Origin: Marthasterias glacialis
Taxonomy: Eukaryota; Echinodermata; Asteroidea; Forcipulatida; Asteriidae
Direction of reading: 5' to 3'
Length of the DNA: 64,000 bases
Assembly (NCBI GenBank): GCA_911728455.2
Contig: OU452229.1
Span: forward strand, 5,941,854 to 6,005,853
The position numbers and the translations under genes were made by a program. Below are positions 33,001-44,700 of this stretch, one piece after another; the stretch's first letter is position 1; each line of letters starts with the position of its first letter. The notes beneath the pieces were generated by a model. The model ran no database searches, was not told the DNA's origin, and saw nothing but the letters and a program-made list of their open reading frames with translations.

Positions 33001-33737
33001 AACTTGCACACAATATTGACCTTAAAATTTTTAATTATGCAAGCACTTTATTATGTTCAAACCGAATACCTTGAGTTTGTTCACAAACTCTAAATTTCTA
33101 GTTTTTCTCTAAAATTCTGTCAAAGGCGAGAAAATAGAATTTGAAGACCCGAATTTTAATTTTTATTGTCACAATCAAAATTAAGGACAATGTGTTGACA
33201 TGTTAAAAAAATGTGGACTTTTTTGTCACTATTTTCTCCGGACTCCTACAGCGGATTGAGCCCAAATTTTCACAGGTTTGTTTTGTATACATTGAATCAC
33301 ACACAGTTAGAACACTATCAGCAATTCGATATTTTACCTTTAATTGATTTGCTGTTTTATTTTTCTAAGTTTAAAAATTGCTTTCTTTCTGAAGGGTTCC
33401 ATAAGGTACCCTACGGGATCGGTGGGGCTCATATCCAAGATGTGCAGCTAGGAGCAGCTGAATGGTGACAAGTTAAATTTGCCACTTTAGAAAGTTTTAA
33501 CATTCTTTTTCAAAAACTTTTTGTGAAACAAGTTCCGCATAAGTTCTTGTCTTTTGGATCTTATGTCTTTTTCTTTCTTTCTTTCTTAAGCGGCAAACTC
33601 TTCGTTCAGTACCTGTGACCGAGGCTCACTATGATTGGAAAGACGTGAGCACATGCTTCTGGGTGTACGGTTTTGAACACAAGGTCCATGCACCAGACTA
33701 CCCTCACCAATGCTGCTGGGGCTGCAACGTCCTGTAA
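21016..33737 (+). CDS. SSUH2: SSUH2-like protein with QQQGYGAP repeats and DnaJ-type zinc-finger core
   Basis: Family member of SSUH2 (C. elegans ssu-2), whose molecular role is poorly known; human SSUH2 is linked to tooth development. Twelve phase-matched exons: 21016-21040, 23216-23548, 24171-24299, 24602-24671, 25030-25159, 26107-26292, 27450-27512, 28744-28847, 29249-29341, 29980-30082, 31173-31277, 33591-33737; 495 aa. Order: MPITKLTT start; ten QQQGYGAP octapeptides (10-89); acidic segment; PPAY motif (168-171); conserved block with FVDRHCCY and [19 protein letters not shown]; six CxxCxG motifs ([46 protein letters not shown]) at about 293-365; C-terminal half ending [20 protein letters not shown], as in human SSUH2. 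Exon 1 is chosen because ATG plus 25 nt ends at a perfect GTAAGT donor in the phase-1 frame that exon 2 needs. It is the least certain exon. No signal peptide or membrane segment is seen. Confidence 0.93.
21072..21889. mobile_element. 800-bp foldback element with 9-bp target duplication
   Basis: Element 21081-21880 consists of two inverted arms of about 372 bp (21081-21452 and 21508-21880), nearly identical, separated by a 55-bp loop. Termini are TAGCCCCATACATTGTGCC and its complement. TCACTGGTC flanks both ends (21072-21080 and 21881-21889). Long arms with a 9-bp duplication fit a foldback or Mutator-like nonautonomous element. It lies 40 bp into SSUH2 intron 1. Confidence 0.9.
22040..22420. 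repeat. Dispersed repeat interrupted by a small MITE
   Basis: ATGGTGGAAAACTTTCC and TTTGAGAAATGAGTAAAAC blocks on the left, and a GAGCTTAATCTTTCACA block on the right, match the families at 34985-35215 and 45820-46200. The element at 22157-22270 sits between them. Confidence 0.55.
22157..22270. mobile_element. Palindromic ~114-bp MITE (ACTGGGGC family)
   Basis: Almost wholly palindromic about ATCGGTCGAT (22211-22220). The ends are TAGACCCAGT and ACTGGTTCTA, the arms contain AACTGGGGCGC/GCCCCAGTT, and TGACATTA repeats face each other at the centre. Confidence 0.7.
23218..23457 (+). repeat. SSUH2: Coding 24-bp minisatellite, ten units (QQQGYGAP)
   Basis: Ten consecutive 24-bp units (CAACAGCAGGGATATGGGGC plus ACCC type) inside SSUH2 exon 2 encode QQQGYGAP with three substitutions (one L for P, one V for A, one R for G). 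Most differences are synonymous third-position changes. The repeat opens long frames on both strands, which are artefacts. Confidence 0.95.
24398..24545. mobile_element. MITE with CTCF-like inverted arms, copy 1
   Basis: GGCGCTAGGTGGCAGCAGAC on the left and TTCTGCCACCTGGCATCCC on the right are inverted arms around about 145 bp in SSUH2 intron 3. Other copies: 48352, 51188, 63131. Confidence 0.65.
25642..26076. mobile_element. AATAGACCGATCC-family element, copy 3 (expanded)
   Basis: AATCCATTAAGCCCCGCC at the left and GGGCTTAATGGATCGGTCT at the right are inverted. At about 435 bp it is longer than its relatives and carries extra internal sequence. Confidence 0.65.
26680..26995. repeat. ~300-bp dispersed repeat, inverted copy C
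   Basis: Complement of the 18600 repeat: CATTGAGCCGAAATGCAATG through TGTTTGCTGGCTCGGACAAT. Lies in SSUH2 intron 6. Confidence 0.65.
28438..28510 (+). repeat. tRNA-like SINE head fragment
   Basis: GGGCTGGATAGCCCAGCTTG followed by B box GGTTCAAATCC resembles a decayed tRNA promoter of a second SINE family. Relatives lie near 42386-42465 and 62728-62790. The continuation TTCTTTGTTCACCCC is shared with 42386 and with 18319. Not a functional tRNA gene. Confidence 0.55.
29637..29899 (-). mobile_element. Reverse-oriented tRNA-derived SINE
   Basis: On the minus strand a GGCGTGTCGTGGTCAAACGC head, a CTCAAG anticodon arm and a GGTTTGAGTCCC-type B box are followed by ACACTTGTGTCCTTGAGC, as in the type A family. 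The body is a diverged variant. Lies in SSUH2 intron 9. Confidence 0.65.
30172..30437. repeat. 21-bp hairpin minisatellite, about 12 units
   Basis: Units of TTGGGAACCTTGGGTTCCTG plus one base are repeated about 12.5 times in SSUH2 intron 10. Each unit holds GGAACC facing GGTTCC, so each can fold. The period is a multiple of three, so several frames on both strands stay open. Those frames are not genes. Confidence 0.95.
30910..31025. repeat. Dispersed repeat with CAAACAGCGCCCTCACTGAG
   Basis: Shares GCTCAAACAGCGCCCTCACT and the TGTGCGTGG block with 41866-41990. Short, noncoding, class unknown. Confidence 0.55.
31345..31580. repeat. Dispersed ~250-bp repeat, copy 2
   Basis: Matches the 8735 and 49145 copies through CCAAAACTCAAAACCGGGTT, the GCTGATGTTTCGGTTGT block and AACTGCCTGATTTTG. 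Confidence 0.6.
31810..32930. repeat. Repetitive intron block with recurrent ACTTCCGGT...ACCGGAAGT pairs
   Basis: Near 32125, 32575, 32720 and 32870 the block GTGTGACCCCATTTGACCTT recurs in variant form, followed by ACTTCCGGT and, about 10 bases on, ACCGGAAGT. GATGACGTCAT-type motifs lie between. It begins with a CGGTCGAAGACCTATTGTTA-type unit. This appears to be one degenerate repeat array filling the last SSUH2 intron. Confidence 0.65.
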
Positions 33738-33824
33738 ACTTAAAACAGCATGCTGTAAGATCTACAGCCGAAGTTCAGCGATATGACTGAGTGTGACCTT
33801 TGGTCACTCTGACCTGTAAAACCA

Positions 33825-33921
33825 TTTGAACACAAGGTCCTTGCATTTGACAACCCTTACGAGAGTTGCTGGGTCTGCAATGGTCGTTCAGTTTTAGGCA
33901 ACATTACAAGGTATATTCCAT
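33825..33921 (+). pseudogene. Decayed duplicate of the SSUH2 terminal exon
   Basis: About 90 bp past the SSUH2 stop, TTTGAACACAAGGTCCTTGC is nearly identical to the true exon (TTTGAACACAAGGTCCATGC). It translates FEHKVLAFDNPYESCWVCNG against [19 protein letters not shown] in the functional exon. The similarity ends at both sides without a clear acceptor, and the original stop position is lost. It is most likely a tandem partial duplication now in the 3'UTR or flank. An alternative terminal exon is possible but has no visible splice site. Confidence 0.7.
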
Positions 33922-34379
33922 AAAATAATGTGTAAACATTTTATAAAGACGTTTACCGTCTAAATGTGTCTGCCTCTTAAATATATATAAAAATCAATAT
34001 CCTCCGTGCGTTTCACTTTTAATTTCACTTGCAGCTATTACTACATGTCAGCATTTTGATTAATACGAATTATACACATTCTGTAAATACTTATTTATAG
34101 TTTGTTTACCAGTTAGCACCGGTTACCTTTTTTTTTTTCCCGTCCAGCCTGATGGGATTATTTCCTTGGGGTTGCTAGAATCATTTTTTCTTTGAGATGC
34201 TAGCACCAAAAAAAACCTGACTTGACAAAGCCAAGAGAACAAAGATAACCTTGTAAGCAAAGGGACTTGTGGTTTCTTTATCGAAAAAAATGTCATATTT
34301 ACGCAGTGTGAATTGCAAAACCTCAGCCGTGAGCTACGGCGGAGGATTGTTCCTAAACCAGGAAACAGGGCTGGATACT

Positions 34380-34735
34380 CGGTTCCCTCTGGCTTGTCTC
34401 CATTGAGCCAAAATACAATGAATAAACAATGGTGGAAGCTTCTCAATGCTCTTCTTGGGAAAAAAGGACAAAGTTCAGGAATCAGGGATCACACAATAAC
34501 CCCTGCATGATGGGAGAAATTCGTCAAAATATTTAGTGCCACTTGTCCTCTTTGTGTGGGTGAAACGAAAGCGTTAAATGGTGAATGCATGCTCTGTGCG
34601 CGATCTGTAGTTGAATGTCTGGGTGACCTTCGTTCTGGGGATTTGAATTTTACACAAAAATACAAAACACACGTCGTACATGAGCCGGCTCGGAAAATAT
34701 TGGCATGTTTACAAGTCATCCGGTGTTAACTGGTT
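34380..34735. repeat. ~300-bp dispersed repeat, inverted copy D
   Basis: CATTGAGCCAAAATACAATG, GGACAAAGTTCAGGAATCAG and TGAGCCGGCTCGGAAAATAT match the 26680 copy and the complement of 18600 and 19622. Confidence 0.65.
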
Positions 34736-35689
34736 AATAAAAAAAGGTTCATTTTGAAGACTCAATTTTATATATTTTTTTAACTCAAGTACTGTGTTTC
34801 TATGTAGATATTTATGAAAATTACAAGAAAAACATAACAAGATTCAAAACGTAACAATTCACCTATAAATATTAAGCATTTGATTTGTTTCCATGAGGCA
34901 GATAGTTGTATTGTTGTTTTTCTGAATTTAAACAGGGATATTATAAGATCTTGATGGCTTAAAGCATGTGCTTAACGCTGGTAAGATTGAAAATATAAAC
35001 GTTCACAGATTTACTCATAACTTCATGGTATAAAGACGGGCGTGGTGGAAAACGCTCCATGAAATATGTTTGTCTGAAATGCTATAGTTCGAAATCGAGA
35101 TGTTTGGAAAACAGTGGTGGAGTTTTGCATCATTTTGTGACTCCGATGACCGACTGAGCTTAAACTTTATTTCATGTATATGTTTGGCCACACAATGTGC
35201 GGACACTTCTCTTTGACAATTAACACCATTGTTGGATGCGTGCTTTAATACATTTATGCATTTTCAAAAATATTTATCTTAAATTTTCCATCAGAACTTC
35301 AGATACGTGATACTTATATATGTGTAATTTTTAAAAGTTAAACAGTATTATCAGTTCTTGGTATTCATGAGCGAGGAACAAAGAGGCCGAGTATTGCGGC
35401 AAATGTAACCGATCCTGTTAAGGATTCATGGACAGAGTACCTTCCACTTGTCACAGTGCTTGAAAACCTGTTTTAATGATGAAGCTGATATTGGATCAAA
35501 AACGTGACCAATGATAGCAAACCAACTCATTTATAGACACAAAGACTTTTCATCTATTGTGCATCTATTGTATGCAAATTAAAGAACATCCCTGAAAAAG
35601 AATGGTGCGTCATTCACAAAGGAAGTAACTCCCTTTTATTTAGTATGGTTATAATTGGTATTTCGGTCTCCGGCTTGCACCTTAGGTTT

Positions 35690-35885
35690 CTATCTCAGGT
35701 CCCCAGGTCTTGTAGCCCGGGTCATAGTCATCAACCAATCTCCAGGTCTCAGTCTCAGACCTCTGGACCTCAGTTTCGGACCTGCACCTAGGGTGTCTAT
35801 CTCAGACCCCTGGGTCATGTACCTACAGGTCTCAGTCTCAGACCTCTAGACCTCAGTTTCAGACTTGCACCCAGGGTGTCTATCT
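35690..35885. repeat. ~105-bp minisatellite, about two units
   Basis: The block CAGTCTCAGACCTCTGGACC ... GGGTGTCTATCTCA occurs twice at about 105-bp spacing, with internal CAGACCTC sub-repeats and a third diverged unit before it. Confidence 0.75.
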
Positions 35886-36221
35886 CATATAACAAAAACA
35901 GCAAACTCAGCACTGAAAGATGTAAAATGTAGTGTCTAGTTTATTGCAGTCATATTAATATCTTCACACACTTTTTACAGACCAGTAAAATATATAGTGA
36001 TCTTTCCAAAATTGGAATATGAAAAATGTTTCCTCAAAAATGCTCCTCCTCTTGGAAGAATTTCTTAACTATACATAAATAAAACTTTAAACTCATTTCA
36101 AAGAAACAAAAATAAACAGTTATAAGGTGGTTTAACATAATACATTTGTCCTGGAATTCACACTTATTGTTCCCAGATTTTCTAAACAAGTAGCTTTTAT
36201 TTAGAATAATAATGAACACAT

Positions 36222-36522
36222 ATAGCGCCGATTGATGTCAATATTGACACTCGTGGTTCACTAACATTACTACCCCATTCACTTGGCCGATTACTTCATT
36301 CCTTAAACCACCTCAGCTCCCTGGGGAGTATGCTGCCTGCGCTAAAAGAACCACCTCTGCCCTCGCAGGTACCCATGTACCCCTGGGTGAAGAGAAGCAG
36401 CTCTAGTTAAAGAGTCTTGCTCAAGGAAAACGAGTGTCATGACTGGGATTTGAACCCACACCCCGATGATTCAACCATTAGAACTCAAGTCCAATATACT
36501 TGAACGCTCAGCCATGACATGC
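36222..36522 (-). mobile_element. Reverse-oriented tRNA-Leu SINE (type A)
   Basis: On the minus strand the head (TCATGGCTGAGCGTTCAAGT, then a GGGTTCAAATCCC-type B box) is followed by GAGCAAGACTCTTTAAC, a GGTACCTGCGAGGGC block and CCAGGGAGCTGAGG, matching 11299-11640. Confidence 0.8.
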
Positions 36523-38548
36523 TATTAATAAACATACATTTATTCTACATTTTTGTGTTTTGAAAATTCCAATGAGAGAACTCGTAGGCTAAATTTAATG
36601 AAGCTGTTAACCAGAAAGAAACGGCACTGAAAAATGTGCTTAGCAACAGGGAACCAGCCACAGCAACTGACATTAAAAGGGCATTTCAGGTGGTAAACTG
36701 TTGCTGGTAAGCAAGAGTTTTCTCTGAATGTTTCTGCTTATAGTTCTTATGTACATGACGTCATTTTAGAGGTCAAAAGAAGGTTCAGTGGCCCATCTGT
36801 GTACCGTGCATTCATAAATCTGCATTTCCATTGTTTTATCATTGCTTTACCTCTAAGATGGTGGTGTGATGACGTCAATACATACTAACTTAATGCATAC
36901 GGTCTATAGTTAACAGCTTTAAAAACTTGGCCCTTGGTCACAATGCAGAAAGTCACAATTCAACTGTTACTGGGTAAACAATTAGTACCACAAAACAAAA
37001 CACCAACAATCTATAAAACCAATCATATAACTACTGATTGTGAATGAAAGACATTCTCACTCCTTCGGGGTAGGGTAATGAAGTTGGCAAAGCAAATTTA
37101 AGAGGCTTGACTTGACCAACAGATGGAAAAAGTCAAATTTTTGCATGATAGAAATATCTGAGTGTCAAAGTGCAGGGGTTTAGTGCCCAGGGGCTGTAGC
37201 TGTAGTGCCCAGGGGGGTGTTACCCCCACCCCAGCCCCAATAGTTTTTTTCAGTCAGCATTCTGAGCCTCAGTTGGCAAATGAAGCCCCAAATCAAGTAC
37301 AACAAGAGCATCCATACTCAGTTTCAGTCATTTTGCCGACTAAAATTCATTGTTTGTTGCTTTGACTGTATTTAACACAGTGGGGTTCTGTTCAGTGCGC
37401 AATATTCTTTCATGAAATAGTGGTGAATGTTGGTATAACAGAAATGCCCTTATTATGCCCCCTGTCGTAGGTGTAACAACTCCGATTGAAACTACGAGTC
37501 CTTACTCCACATGTTCTTTTCAGAGCCACAACATCTCTTGTAAGAGATATTTACACAGTGCCTCTGGAAATCCAAGTTCGTTAAAAACTGGAGCTGATTG
37601 TCATCAACACTAATATATCATGATATAAATTGTTGCTTATCTGGAAAAAGGCCTTTGAATATATACAAAAATGCCAACCCTGTAAATCTTTGGTGTCATA
37701 CTATTATTATACACAAGATATAAACGTCTGCTAGCATCTCCACAATAAAATTTCAGTCCAAGACTACCAAATACCCTGAACGTCAAAATTTTTGTAGAAA
37801 ACTACAATCACACATGAAAAAAACCCCAGATAAAACCAAATGAGGCGGAAACAGACGACTCACCAATTCTCACGTCAGACAACTTCGGTTTAAATTTTAT
37901 ACAGCTGGTAAAATAAGGCACTCACAATTATGATGAACAAGTTTGTGTCTCATAAGGACTGAAATGATTTCAGACGTGGACGGATCACAACATGTAACAA
38001 AATTAAAATAGTTTAGTCTGCATTTTTAAGACTATTACAAGAAGATGTTGCAGGTGAGGCAGATTGTACTTCATCACACACAAATACAGTCCCTTATTAT
38101 TTGCCCTTTATGTTGTTTGAGGGAAGGTCTCAAAAGCCCTAACGGTGGGAATGTTTTAATTGGATCGGTTAAGTATTCCAGCAGGTGCACATGGACCAGT
38201 CCGTTGGACCACCGGAACGTTCCATTGGAACGTTCAAACTGCCAACACGTAATATTCTCTGTGTAGGAATGTTCCTGTAGTGCGGCAGAATGTCACGGTC
38301 CAGCAGAACGTTTGGACAGTCCACTAGATTGTGGGTGTTTGCCTACAGGAACAGTCCTTCATGCCTACAAGGTGCCCATCTTTAGAGACCTTCCCTTAAT
38401 GTTCCCCAACCCCTCCCTATTTAACCAGGTGCAATCCTCTTTCAAGGCAGTCATACCTAAGATTAATGTTAGGACCCATCATCAATACTTAAATTCTTTG
38501 CACCTCTCAGCTTTTTACTACTCGTCCATTTTCTAGTCAGGAACAACT

Positions 38549-38554
38549 TTTATT
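38549..38554 (-). terminator. KIF28: Candidate AATAAA polyadenylation signal, KIF28
   Basis: The minus strand reads AATAAA 175 bp downstream of the KIF28 stop codon, a normal distance for a short 3'UTR. Confidence 0.55.
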
Positions 38555-38728
38555 GAAAGCATTGCCCAGCTCTCCAAATTTTCACCCCCACCCCCCTCTC
38601 CAACTTTCTAACTGTGAACCATCCCCTCTTCAACAACCCTGATATATAGTGCATGTGATATATACATATATTCATTACTGAAAGACATTTTTTTTATGAA
38701 GGAGAGTTCCTGGTATGGAAGGTACAAA

Positions 38729-41700
38729 TCACATGATGGCACAAACTCCAGACTTCTGCGCTTCTTCTCCTAAAATGCATGGAAAGTGGCAAAATATAGA
38801 ATAAGGGGTTTATTGATTTAATAGAAGAGGACTGTAGGGGATTGAGGGGATCAGTGTAACTCTTAGTTAGAACTCACAAACAGGTCAAGGTCAAGGTTAT
38901 TAATCCTCTTATTTCTTGATTTGTCTTGGCCCCATTTAATTGCCTAATGCTTCAACCCTTTAATATAAAACTTGGTTTTGAGCTATTCAATGCTGTACAG
39001 AAAATGCTTCCTTTTTGAGTAAAACAATACCTAATTTGTAAAAACACTGTGTGGACGTGTGTAAGTCCACACAGTGTTTAAGTTTCCTACACTATGTAAC
39101 ACAGTGTGGACATCTTTTGTTATCAGGTCCACACTTCATATGTAGCGCTTAAACACAAAAACTCTCTTCGAAGAAACTTGAAGGAAAGTCTTGAACTCAC
39201 CGAGATTTCCTCCGGCTTCATCTTTAGGGATGCGAGCGATTGCCATATCAGCCATCTTAGCATTCTGTGCATTGAGCACCGTCTTCAAGACCATCGTCTC
39301 CACTCGAGCCTTATTGTGCTTCTCGGCAGTGGCGACTACCTTACGGAACTGAGCCTGAGTCAGTGAAAAACACACACCAGGTTTTGTCAATGGTAATGCA
39401 AAGATGCACATAATAAAGAGATTCTTACTTGCCAAGTAGTGCTTTTAGTTAATCCCTCCCCCCCTCCCCCCCAAATCCAATCTAGTAGAACATTTATTTT
39501 CATACTCTCACAAAATTCCATATTATAAATATTCAGAAAGCAAGTACAACAACAAAGTAATATAATCACTAAATAATAAGTACGGTAAATTATTTCTATT
39601 TCTGACATGATTTTACAGAGCATTGAGGCTCTAGGTAACCACAGAGAGACTGTTCATCTGAGTAGGTAGAAACTGTGAATAAGGCGCCTCCACACCATTC
39701 AACCCCATGGTCTGAACATCCAAGAAGTTTTTGCCTTCTCTTTTTTCCACAGATGTCCCCCTTTTTAAATCTGTCTTACTGTCTTAAGCCTATTTGTACT
39801 ACTATACATGTAACTATACATGTTGATAATGTACTTTCAGGTGAAAGTAAAGGGAGTTGAAATTGATGATGAATATTATTGATATCTGTCATATATGAAT
39901 AAACACAGGTTTCTTTTAGAATGGTATCCATTGCAGAGAATAACTTAAATAGAACATCATATAAAATATACATTAGAATTACACTACTATGAATTACATT
40001 AGAAATTATACAAAGCTGCACGTATGGGCAAAAAAAAAGATAACATAAAATACATGTATGTATATAAAGTTATTAAAATGGCAGACAACAATCAACATTA
40101 CAAAGAAGTCCAGAAGCTACACGTGCATTATCCCCTCAAAAAGTATGACCTGCTCCTTTTTGTGAACTAGTTTACTCGTGCAGTCTTCAGTCCAACACAA
40201 TCATCAAAACATGCAGTTGGGTTTTGAAATACAAAATGTCAAAAATAACACCAGTTACAAAAGAAAACTCATGTTTCCGTCTTATTTCTCCTGATGATAT
40301 GCCTAACAGTCTATGCTCCTACTGACCTGACGTCATCATCACAATGATCTTGGTGGCGCCATTTTGGAAATCAGTGTCACTGTGTGTTATACAGTGTAGT
40401 GTGCATTTTAAGCGACACGGCGTTCACACATATACCTATTGCCTTCTAAAATGGTAAGTGTGGCACAGTCGCCGCGTGTGACGTGCGTGTAAGGGGTGAA
40501 TAGACCACACAAATCTTTCAATGATAGGCCTTGTTAAAGTGCATGAATTTTTGCTTCCTTCACACACTACAGTAATGAATGTGGGAGCACAAGGTTCCAC
40601 AAAAGTGTACAAATACACGCAAGAATTGCAACTTACAATTTTTGCTTCCATTCTTTCTTGTCTCTTCTTCATGACGGCAAACTGGAACATGTTTTTGGCT
40701 TTCAGTTCTGCATCTACAGTCTGCATACAAACAAAATACACAGGAGGGCGTCCACACATTAAATTCAGTACGGTTTAAGCAAAAGGCAAAAACTTTCAAA
40801 CAACAATAATGATAATCTGGGAAATTTACATAGCAGTCTTACTCAATAGTATCAGAATGCTTTTTCAGAAACTATGAGCCAGTTCGATCAAGGACCAATG
40901 GTTAACTTGTGGTTGGTTAGTGAGGTGTGCAGTGCAGGCGCACTGAAGTTGAAGTGCGAATGACTCTAGTCATGTCACGTTAACGCGACCATGAGAAAAC
41001 AGTGAAATCAACGTTATCACTTTCCTGGTAACTGGTCCCCTCTGCACTACACTTATGAAACGGCTATTGGTAACCAGCAATGCGACCAACCACGATAGGC
41101 TGGTCGCGAATAGTCGACTAGACTAGTCCAACCATTATTGACTAGCGTGAATTCGATCAGAGTTAGTCAAACTATGGTTAACTAGAGTCCTTGATCGAAC
41201 TTGCTCTATTCTGTAATAACATAAGATAACACTAACAGACTATAGACCTAGATTATAGAGTGCCAAAGGCGCAAGATGGGTTACTGTAGCTCTATCTTAT
41301 GTTGGAACGTGACATACATGAAAGCATGGGTGCCATTTCAGGAAGGGGAGGTTTTCTTTCCTATTGATAGCAGTGGTCATTGTCTGCACTGATCTATTGT
41401 TGCATCGAAAGAGTTACTTGCTGAAATGGCATCCAGTGGGATTTCACATTTCAGCCAGAGTTCCCCATCTTGCGCCTTTGGTGTTCTATAGTCTTTGCTT
41501 CTGACCCAATTCACCTGACGTCATCATCATCATATTAATCTTGGTTGTGCCATTTTGGGAATCAACGTCCCTCTGTGTGTTACACAGTGCAGTGCGCATT
41601 TTAGGCAACGTGGCATTTACATGTTTACGAGTTGCCTCCCACAGTGGCGAGCATGGCAGCAGTAGCAGCGTTCGACGTTGGTGCAAGGGGTCAATACTAA

Positions 41701-44700
41701 ATTCAATAAATGTAGACAATTTGTGTGTTTTATTTTATATCATTTTGCAAAGTGCCATGAATTTGTGCAAATACTAATATTACTCTCACAAAAAATCACT
41801 AATATCATCTCTCTATTATAACAAATTAATCTACAATAATTGTTCTGGCATAGAGAACATATAGACCTCTTGCATGTGACGTCACATTAGCTCAAACAGC
41901 GCCCTCACTGAGGTCAAAGAAATGCCAATCATTGGCCGAGAGTTGTGCGTGGTGCGCACAGGCAAGCACATTTCCATTGTTTGACCTCAACATGACGGCC
42001 GATGCAAGGTGTTAGTATCCCTTTTCATTGCCCAACACCAAGTGATGCATAGACCGTACCAGATTTGCCGAGGCATTGACATCGCGTCCCTTGTTGATCG
42101 CTTCAGTCAGCATGATTTCTTTGGTATTCTTCTTCGTTTTCTTGCCATCTTGAGACATTTTCTGCGTGCCCCAGATCTGGATTACCAGGTGATCATGCAG
42201 TAGATATTGTACCAACTGTAGATGGAAATAGAAAAATCATTTTTATTTTGCATCCCTCTTAGGCTGATCCCTGTAGATTGTATCGTAAATGTGGGATCCT
42301 TGATTATACGGCAGTTTAAGGTTAAATGACTTCTGACTGGCACTCCTGAACAAAGATATTGACAAAATAGGGAGACCGCCAACATTAGGGCTAAATAGCT
42401 CAGTAATAGCTAATCCTGAGGTCACAGGTTAACATCCCGTTCCAGTCAATTTTCCTTTGTTCACCCCAAAGTTGAGTTAAAATTTACCCCTTCAGTTTCC
42501 CTTGTGGTTTATTACTTGACATTTTTATTTTGCTGAAGTTTCTTTGAATCTACGCAAAAACAGATATCTTTCATTTCTACATTACTGTCTTTCAAATGAA
42601 AAGAAAAATGCGAATAGACTATTAGACACAGTCATGATCGAAAACCTAATTTGTACAAAGGCGTTGATTGGCAAAAGTACAGGTAGCATTTACTGCAGAA
42701 AATAAGATAATTTATCAATAATACAAATGCTATACAGTTACCCGTATCACTGAGAAATCAATTGTGCTACCCAAAACAAAAAATACACATACTCTAAGAT
42801 TCTTTTTGTAGAAATTGGTAGCCAATCAAATACTGAGCTTCATGACTGCTCGATCACGTTCACTGATTTTCAGCCGTAGCAATACAAGAAACATAATCTG
42901 CACTGACCAACATTTCTTTCATACAATCATACAGAATTTTCTGATGATGAAAGAGTTTTAAACATTGTACTTACATTGGATGTGACAACTGCAAAGTTGA
43001 GTTTCTTCTTGTGTTTAAAATTAGGGTTGCTGGTACCCTGGATTTGGTTGGTGTCGACCATCTCCGTGTCCAAAAACACAGTGTACTTGCAATGCACTTT
43101 CTGTGAGGAGGAAGAAAAAGTCTGCCATTGGTGACCAGTTTATTTACTCATGACAATAAATCCACGTATATGAGCAAAAACGCATTTGCTTTTGCACAAA
43201 ACAAGTGTATGAAAATTAGATAAATGTATACCCCTAAAACCATTCCAAATGAATAAATGCAAACCCAATGGTACGACATGCACATTTGTTTCCAAAGAGC
43301 GTCTTGCTTATGTGAGTTGTGCAAAATGTGCTCAGGTTGGCTCAGTGATTTCTTCCCTGTCCTGTGGACCTCGGTTGGAGTTCTGGACCAGAGCCTTGCT
43401 TGAAGATTGGGTTTTCAGTCCCTACTAGAATCGTAACTCTCCATCCTGTCAATGGTTGCAGACCGGTCTGAGACCGTCGGGAGGATGGAGGGTTACAACT
43501 AAGTCCCTACCAGACTGCATGGGTTTTTTCTATTTTGGGGGTTTTCCTCCCACATCTAAAACTGACATTTTTTTCATCATGCAAATTTTGTTTAATGGCC
43601 TCCCGTTTCGACCCTAGCAGAGTCTTTCTCAAGGACAGGTCCTTTTGGCTGGTAAGCACTTTGCAACAGCCAATACCCGTTTCAGACAGGCGAACTAAAA
43701 TTAACATAAATTTTCATTACGTTCAACTCATGACAAGTTCGATATCTGAACCCAAGACACTCCACAGTCATTCCGACCGACTGCAACAGTCAATCTTTTG
43801 ACTTCTAGCACGTCTGGTCGCTCCTAACTGTTTCGAACGTTGAACTTTTCATGTACTTAATTCAATAATTTGGTTCAGTGCAACTCTGGAGCACCAGTCT
43901 AAAATGGGTAATTCTTTTTTCTAATTTTGTCATCATTTCAACACAGGTATCTTCAGGCCTATGCACCACAGGGCTAGACACTTTTGAGGGACCCTTGGTT
44001 TCATTTACCAGAAAGACATAACAATAATTCTAATTACCAACCTAAGTTTACAACAGTTTTGCTCATACACATCGAGTTAAGTGCTTCATCAACTTACAGT
44101 GTATTTACTTGGGATCCCCAGAGCGCTGTTGATCTTCACCACAAAGTTCAAATCTCTTCCCACCAGCTCATTGGGATGATCAATGAAGAGGTCGTCATCT
44201 TCTTTAATCTCGTTTCCTTTCTTGTCACAGGGGACGAGCTCCACATCCAGGAGGCCTTGTTCCTTGCCGCGGTAATCTGTGATATCCAGCTGCTCTTTGG
44301 ATTCAATCTGGATTTATAAAGGATTAAGAATATGACAATAATATCCCAAGAATATGAGTGGACGGGTCAACCTACGGTTTCTGTAATACACTAATCCAAG
44401 CAGCGCTCGTTTATGGCGTTTTACACCACTGTAGCTATGGCAACTGCATGCGTCAGCTGTGCATATGTACCAATCAGCATGGACGATTCACAGTGCGTGT
44501 GTGTCGATGGGTGCATGCGGAGGCCATAGCTGTGGTAGTGTAAACCCCCATGACTGAGCTCCTGGAATTAGTCTATACATGAGTGGCCATGAATCAACAG
44601 GGGTTGAGACAACAAGTGAATGTGTCAAAGTTGCCCCAGCGGTCAGCATCACTTCAAGGGTTGACCTGCTCTGAACTTGTCTCAAAATACGCCAACGTTT

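Larger units (their letters stand above)
33738..38728. other. Tail-to-tail intergenic region between SSUH2 and KIF28
   Basis: Contains a decayed copy of the SSUH2 last exon (33825-33921), dispersed repeats (34380-34735, 34985-35215, 37150-37340), a minisatellite (35690-35885), a reverse SINE (36222-36522) and the KIF28 3'UTR. I see no further gene. Confidence 0.75.

Noticed and set aside
35655..35849. 64-codon frame with repeated SDL/RPL motifs
   Set aside because: Falls on the ~105-bp minisatellite.
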